In this document: positions 61,107-64,000 of the stretch, in pieces
Numbering within the stretch: the stretch's first letter is position 1
Layout: each line of letters opens with the position of its first letter
NCBI GenBank assembly: GCA_947450695.1
Contig: CANFWV010000003.1
Span: forward strand, 1 to 64,000
Direction: 5' to 3'
Origin: Comamonadaceae bacterium
GTDB taxonomy: Bacteria; Pseudomonadota; Gammaproteobacteria; Burkholderiales; Burkholderiaceae_C
DNA: 64,000 nt
Position numbers and translations under genes: made by a program
Notes under the pieces: model-generated
Told to the model about the DNA's origin: nothing
Databases searched by the model: none
The model's input: the letters and a program-made list of their open reading frames with translations, nothing else

Positions 61107-61117
61107 CAAATATTTAG

Positions 61118-61146
61118 TTGCAAAAGTCCACGAGTTAGTTTAAATT
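61118..61146 (+). promoter_or_regulatory. Possible promoter of the flavin oxidoreductase operon
   Basis: TTGCAA (61118-61123), a 17-base spacer, and TAAATT (61141-61146) lie in an AT-rich gap 36 bases before the ATG at 61182. Both hexamers deviate from consensus. Confidence 0.35.
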
Positions 61147-61181
61147 CGCAACGATTATTCGGCGACTTTAGCAATTCTTAC

Positions 61182-62183
61182 ATGGACTACTTTCAGACAC
61201 GTGCGACCCAACTTTTAAAGATTCGCTACCCCATCATTCAAGCGGGAATGAGTTGGGCCTCGTCTAGCGCGGCATTGCCTGCTGCGGTATCCAACGCTGG
61301 GGGCTTGGGTGTTTTGGCTGCAGGGCCGTTATATGTTGATGACTTCACCCGTGTGCTTGACGACCTACAGGTCGCAACGCCCCACCCGTTTGCGGTCAAC
61401 ATTCCTTTGTATCGGCCGCATGCCTCTGAATTGTTAGATGCGATGCACGCCCGGCGTGTCCCAGTGGTCATTGCATCCCAAGGAGGACCCAAAGCCCATC
61501 TCGCCAGATTTCATGATATCGGCAGCGTCTGGATTCAAGTGGTGTCCACCTTGGAGCACGCTTTAAAAGCGCAAGACGCAGGCGTGGACGCCATAGTCGT
61601 CGTCGGTACTGAAGCCGGCGGTCACCCGCCTGCCAACGAAGTCAGCACCATGGTCACGGTACGTCGCGTGCTGCAAGAAATTTCCATTCCTGTGATTGCC
61701 GGTGGCGGCGTTGCCGATGGCTGGGGCATTGCCGCCTTGCTGGCCCTTGGAGCTGAAGCGGTGCAACTCGGCACGCGGTTTTTATTGACCCATGAAGCCA
61801 CCGTGCACACGGCCTACAAAGAAGCCGTTTTAGCGGCCGATGTGGCTGACACCGCGCTGATCGGCCAACGCAGTGGTCAGCCGGTACGCGGTCTACGTAA
61901 CCAATTCGCGCGCCAAATTTTTCAAGCAGAACAAGAGCATGTGCCGGCTGAGGCCTATGAAGCCTTGTTCAAAAGCAGCACCCTCAAACAGGCGGCTCTT
62001 GAGGGAAATGTGGACTGGGGCAAGGTCGAAGCAGGCCAATCGGCCGGTCTGATCCATCACATCAAACCCGTCGCCGATGTCATGCATGAATTGCTCCTCG
62101 AGCTCGATTTAGCCACCCAACGAATGGCTCAGATGCGCAGCGGCACGCCATTTCATTCAACGGAAAGTTCTTGCAACGTATGA
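61182..62183 (+). CDS. NAD(P)H-dependent flavin oxidoreductase, nitronate monooxygenase-like
   Basis: 333 residues. The TIM-barrel motifs are YPIIQAGMSWASSSAALPAAVSNAGGLGVLAAG at the start, VVVGTEAGGHPP, VIAGGGVADGWGIAALLALGAEAVQLGTRFL for FMN phosphate binding. The family covers nitronate monooxygenases and enoyl reductase-like enzymes, and the position upstream of an enoyl-CoA hydratase and CoA-transferase suggests an acyl-CoA-related redox step. The stop overlaps the hydratase start (ATGA). Confidence 0.92.
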   Translation: MDYFQTRATQLLKIRYPIIQAGMSWASSSAALPAAVSNAGGLGVLAAGPLYVDDFTRVLDDLQVATPHPFAVNIPLYRPHASELLDAMHARRVPVVIASQGGPKAHLARFHDIGSVWIQVVSTLEHALKAQDAGVDAIVVVGTEAGGHPPANEVSTMVTVRRVLQEISIPVIAGGGVADGWGIAALLALGAEAVQLGTRFLLTHEATVHTAYKEAVLAADVADTALIGQRSGQPVRGLRNQFARQIFQAEQEHVPAEAYEALFKSSTLKQAALEGNVDWGKVEAGQSAGLIHHIKPVADVMHELLLELDLATQRMAQMRSGTPFHSTESSCNV

Positions 62184-62917
62184 ATCCTCTGATCTCTGAA
62201 ACCATTGACAAAGTCCGTGTCCTGACGCTGAACCGTCCCGACAAACACAATGCTCTCAACACGCTGTTAACGCAGCAATTGTTAGAAGCACTGCGACAAA
62301 CCGAGCACGACGACTCGGTCCATGCCGTGGTTCTCACTGGGGCCGGAAAGTCCTTTTGCGCAGGCGCCGACACCAGCGAGTTTTCAAGCTTGGTGCCGGA
62401 CAATCCACAAGCGGTCATGCGCCGTGCCGACTTGACCACGGCCTTGCATCTGAGCTTTTCGCAAATGTCCAAACCCATCATCGCTGCCGTGCATGGCAAC
62501 GCCTTGGGTGGCGGTGCTGGCTTGGCCATCGCCTGCGACATGGTCGTGATGGCCGACGACGTGCGCTTTGGTTACCCAGAGCTGCAGCATGGCATTGTGG
62601 CGGCAGTGGTGCTAGCCAACTTGGTACGGCAAGTCGGCGCCAAGCAGGCGTTCGAACTGGTTGCAATGGCCCGCCCGATCAACGGTGCGCGCGCCCAAAC
62701 CCTCGGCTTGGCCAACCAGGTCGTCCCGCAAGATCAAGTGCTGTCAAGCGCCCTTGAAATGGCCCACCGATTGGCCAGTTGGAGCCCGATCGCGATGGCC
62801 ACCACCAAGCGAACCTTCCACAAGGCCTGCGACCTGTCGCTGGCGCAAGCCCTGGATGTGGGTCGCGATGCCAACGTGATGATGCGCGGTTTCAAAAAAC
62901 CAACGGAGAAACACTGA
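62180..62917 (+). CDS. Enoyl-CoA hydratase/isomerase family protein
   Basis: 245 residues from ATG 62180 overlapping the previous stop. The crotonase fold shows LNRPDKHNALNTLL, GKSFCAGADTSEF for the first oxyanion hole residue and HGNALGGGAGLAIACDMVVM for the second, with a glutamate in YPELQHGIV. It would hydrate or isomerise an enoyl-CoA. It is three bases before a CaiB-type CoA-transferase gene. Confidence 0.93.
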   Translation: MNPLISETIDKVRVLTLNRPDKHNALNTLLTQQLLEALRQTEHDDSVHAVVLTGAGKSFCAGADTSEFSSLVPDNPQAVMRRADLTTALHLSFSQMSKPIIAAVHGNALGGGAGLAIACDMVVMADDVRFGYPELQHGIVAAVVLANLVRQVGAKQAFELVAMARPINGARAQTLGLANQVVPQDQVLSSALEMAHRLASWSPIAMATTKRTFHKACDLSLAQALDVGRDANVMMRGFKKPTEKH

Positions 62918-62920
62918 GAT

Positions 62921-64000
62921 GCGGCCGCTCGAAGGCGTCACCATTCTCGACCTGTCACGTGTCTTGGCTGGTCCATTTGCCAGCATGATCCTAGCCGAGC
63001 TGGGTGCCTCTGTGATCAAGGTAGAGCAGCCGGGTCAAGGCGATGAAACGCGCAACTACGAACCCATCGTCAAGGGCGAAGGCGGTGATGTGTCGGCCTA
63101 TTACATGGCCTTCAACCGCAGTAAACAATCCATCACAGTGAACTTGCGCCACCCCGAAGGTCAGGCCTTGATCAAAGAGCTCGCAGGCACGGTCGATGTA
63201 GTGTTGGAAAATTTCCCCGTCGGCACCCTGCAAAAATATGGGCTTCACTACGAGGCACTCTCGGCCCGCTACCCGTCCTTGATTTATGCGTCTTGCACCG
63301 GCTTTGGCATGACCGGACCGTACGCCAACCGCAAAGGCTATGACACCGTTTTTCAAGCCATGGGCGGCATCATGAGTCTGACTGGCGAGCGCGGCGGTGG
63401 ACCGGTCAAACCCGGATTGCCTGTGGCCGATTTGACCTCAGGCTTGTGGATTGCCATTGGTATTTTGTCGGCACTGGCGGGTCGAAAAACATCAGGCAAA
63501 GGCTGCCAACTCGACTTCTCAATGCTCGATGGCCAAGTGGGCTTGCTGTCACTGGCAGCGGCGCGCTTCTTCACCTTGGGTGAGGTGCCCGAGCGCTTGG
63601 GTACTGAGCATCCTGGACGGATTCCATCCGCGGCCTTTGTCTGCAGCGATGGCAAATGGGTGCAGATCACGGGTGCCGACCAACACTGGACGCCGCTGTG
63701 CCGCTTGCTCGGCTTGGAAGACTGGGCCGACGATCCCGTGCTGGCCAAGAACGCACAGCGCCTGACTCGACGCGAAGAAGTGATGGCTGGACTGGCTCGC
63801 GCCATTGCATTACTCAGCCGTGACGAGCTATGCAGACGCTGCGATGCGGTCGGCGTGCCCGCCGGACCGATATTGAATGTGCAAGAAATTTTGAGCAACG
63901 AACATGTGGCTGCGCGTGGCATGGTGGATTCTTTTGAGCATCCCTTGATTGGAAAATTTCCTTACTTACGCCTGCCATTTCAGTTCAAAGGTTTTGACAA
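62921..64000 (+). CDS. CoA-transferase family III (CaiB/BaiF), C-terminus cut
   Basis: 360 codons up to the window end with no stop. The start MRPLEGVTILDLSRVLAGPFASMILAELGASVIKVE, then GFGMTGPYANRKGYD and the catalytic Asp D171 in PVADLTSGLW are all those of formyl-CoA-transferase-type enzymes. It moves CoA between acids, for example from succinyl-CoA to a substrate acid. It is the third gene of an operon with a nitronate monooxygenase-like enzyme and an enoyl-CoA hydratase. Confidence 0.95.

Overview
The window is a compact, gene-dense chromosomal segment of a Gram-negative bacterium. It most likely comes from a betaproteobacterium of the order Burkholderiales, probably a Comamonadaceae/Rhodoferax-Polaromonas type organism. 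The inference rests on four Bug/TctC-type solute receptors, the order glyA-nrdR-minor pilins-ribD-ribE-ribB-ribH-nusB, the group pepA-holC next to lptFG, an N-acetylglutamate synthase of the ArgA type, and many ATGA/GTGA/TTGA stop-start overlaps. I see no rRNA, tRNA, CRISPR array, insertion sequence, integrase or prophage gene.

Layout. 1-4858 is a minus-strand housekeeping run: cysS, an AlkA-type DNA glycosylase, accA, tilS and the 5' part of lysC. 5004-8510 (+) holds a TPR protein, two cyclophilins, lpxH and an MtfA-type peptidase. A large DUF349 protein with an Arg/Gly-rich segment faces it (8488-11343). 11873-14656 (+) holds a membrane-anchored lytic transglycosylase, a candidate ZTP riboswitch, glyA and nrdR. 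14688-17779 (-) is a minor pilin operon (fimT-pilV-pilW-pilX-pilE) without pilY1. 17875-25622 (+) carries riboflavin synthesis (ribD, ribE, a RibBX-type ribB, ribH), nusB, an aminotransferase, and ybgC-tolQ-tolR-tolA.

25626-33284 is an accessory catabolic block. A LysR regulator and a Bug receptor (-) lie beside a plus-strand operon of an ACMSD-type amidohydrolase, an extradiol-dioxygenase-like VOC protein, an FAH-fold enzyme, a flavin hydroxylase and a second Bug receptor. This looks like uptake and meta-cleavage of an unknown aromatic compound. It is followed by an AEC carrier, a DUF1800/DUF1501 pair and a small Spy-like protein. 37694-40603 (-) is a compact operon of Bug receptor, NAD(P)H-FMN reductase and ATP-grasp enzyme. 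40703-42311 (-) holds two paralogous low-complexity proteins of unknown function, the smaller followed by a perfect 16-bp-stem terminator.

42445-58150 returns to core functions: a K+/H+ antiporter, a LivK-type receptor, a small unknown protein, holC, pepA, lptF and lptG, a short CbiX chelatase, cysB, an aminotransferase, hrpA and argA. A REPIN-like inverted pair of REP sequences lies between the aminotransferase and hrpA. 58182-64000 is again catabolic: a stand-alone citryl-CoA-lyase-like protein, a fourth Bug receptor, a nitroreductase, and an operon of nitronate-monooxygenase-like enzyme, enoyl-CoA hydratase and a CaiB-type CoA-transferase cut by the window end.

The most notable points are the riboswitch before glyA, the uncharacterised aromatic cluster with an odd coupled or frameshifted start, the SGDLA-repeat paralogue pair, the Bug-FMN reductase-ATP-grasp operon, the REPIN-like element and the pilin operon without its adhesin. 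All family assignments come from reading motifs in the sequence; no search was run.
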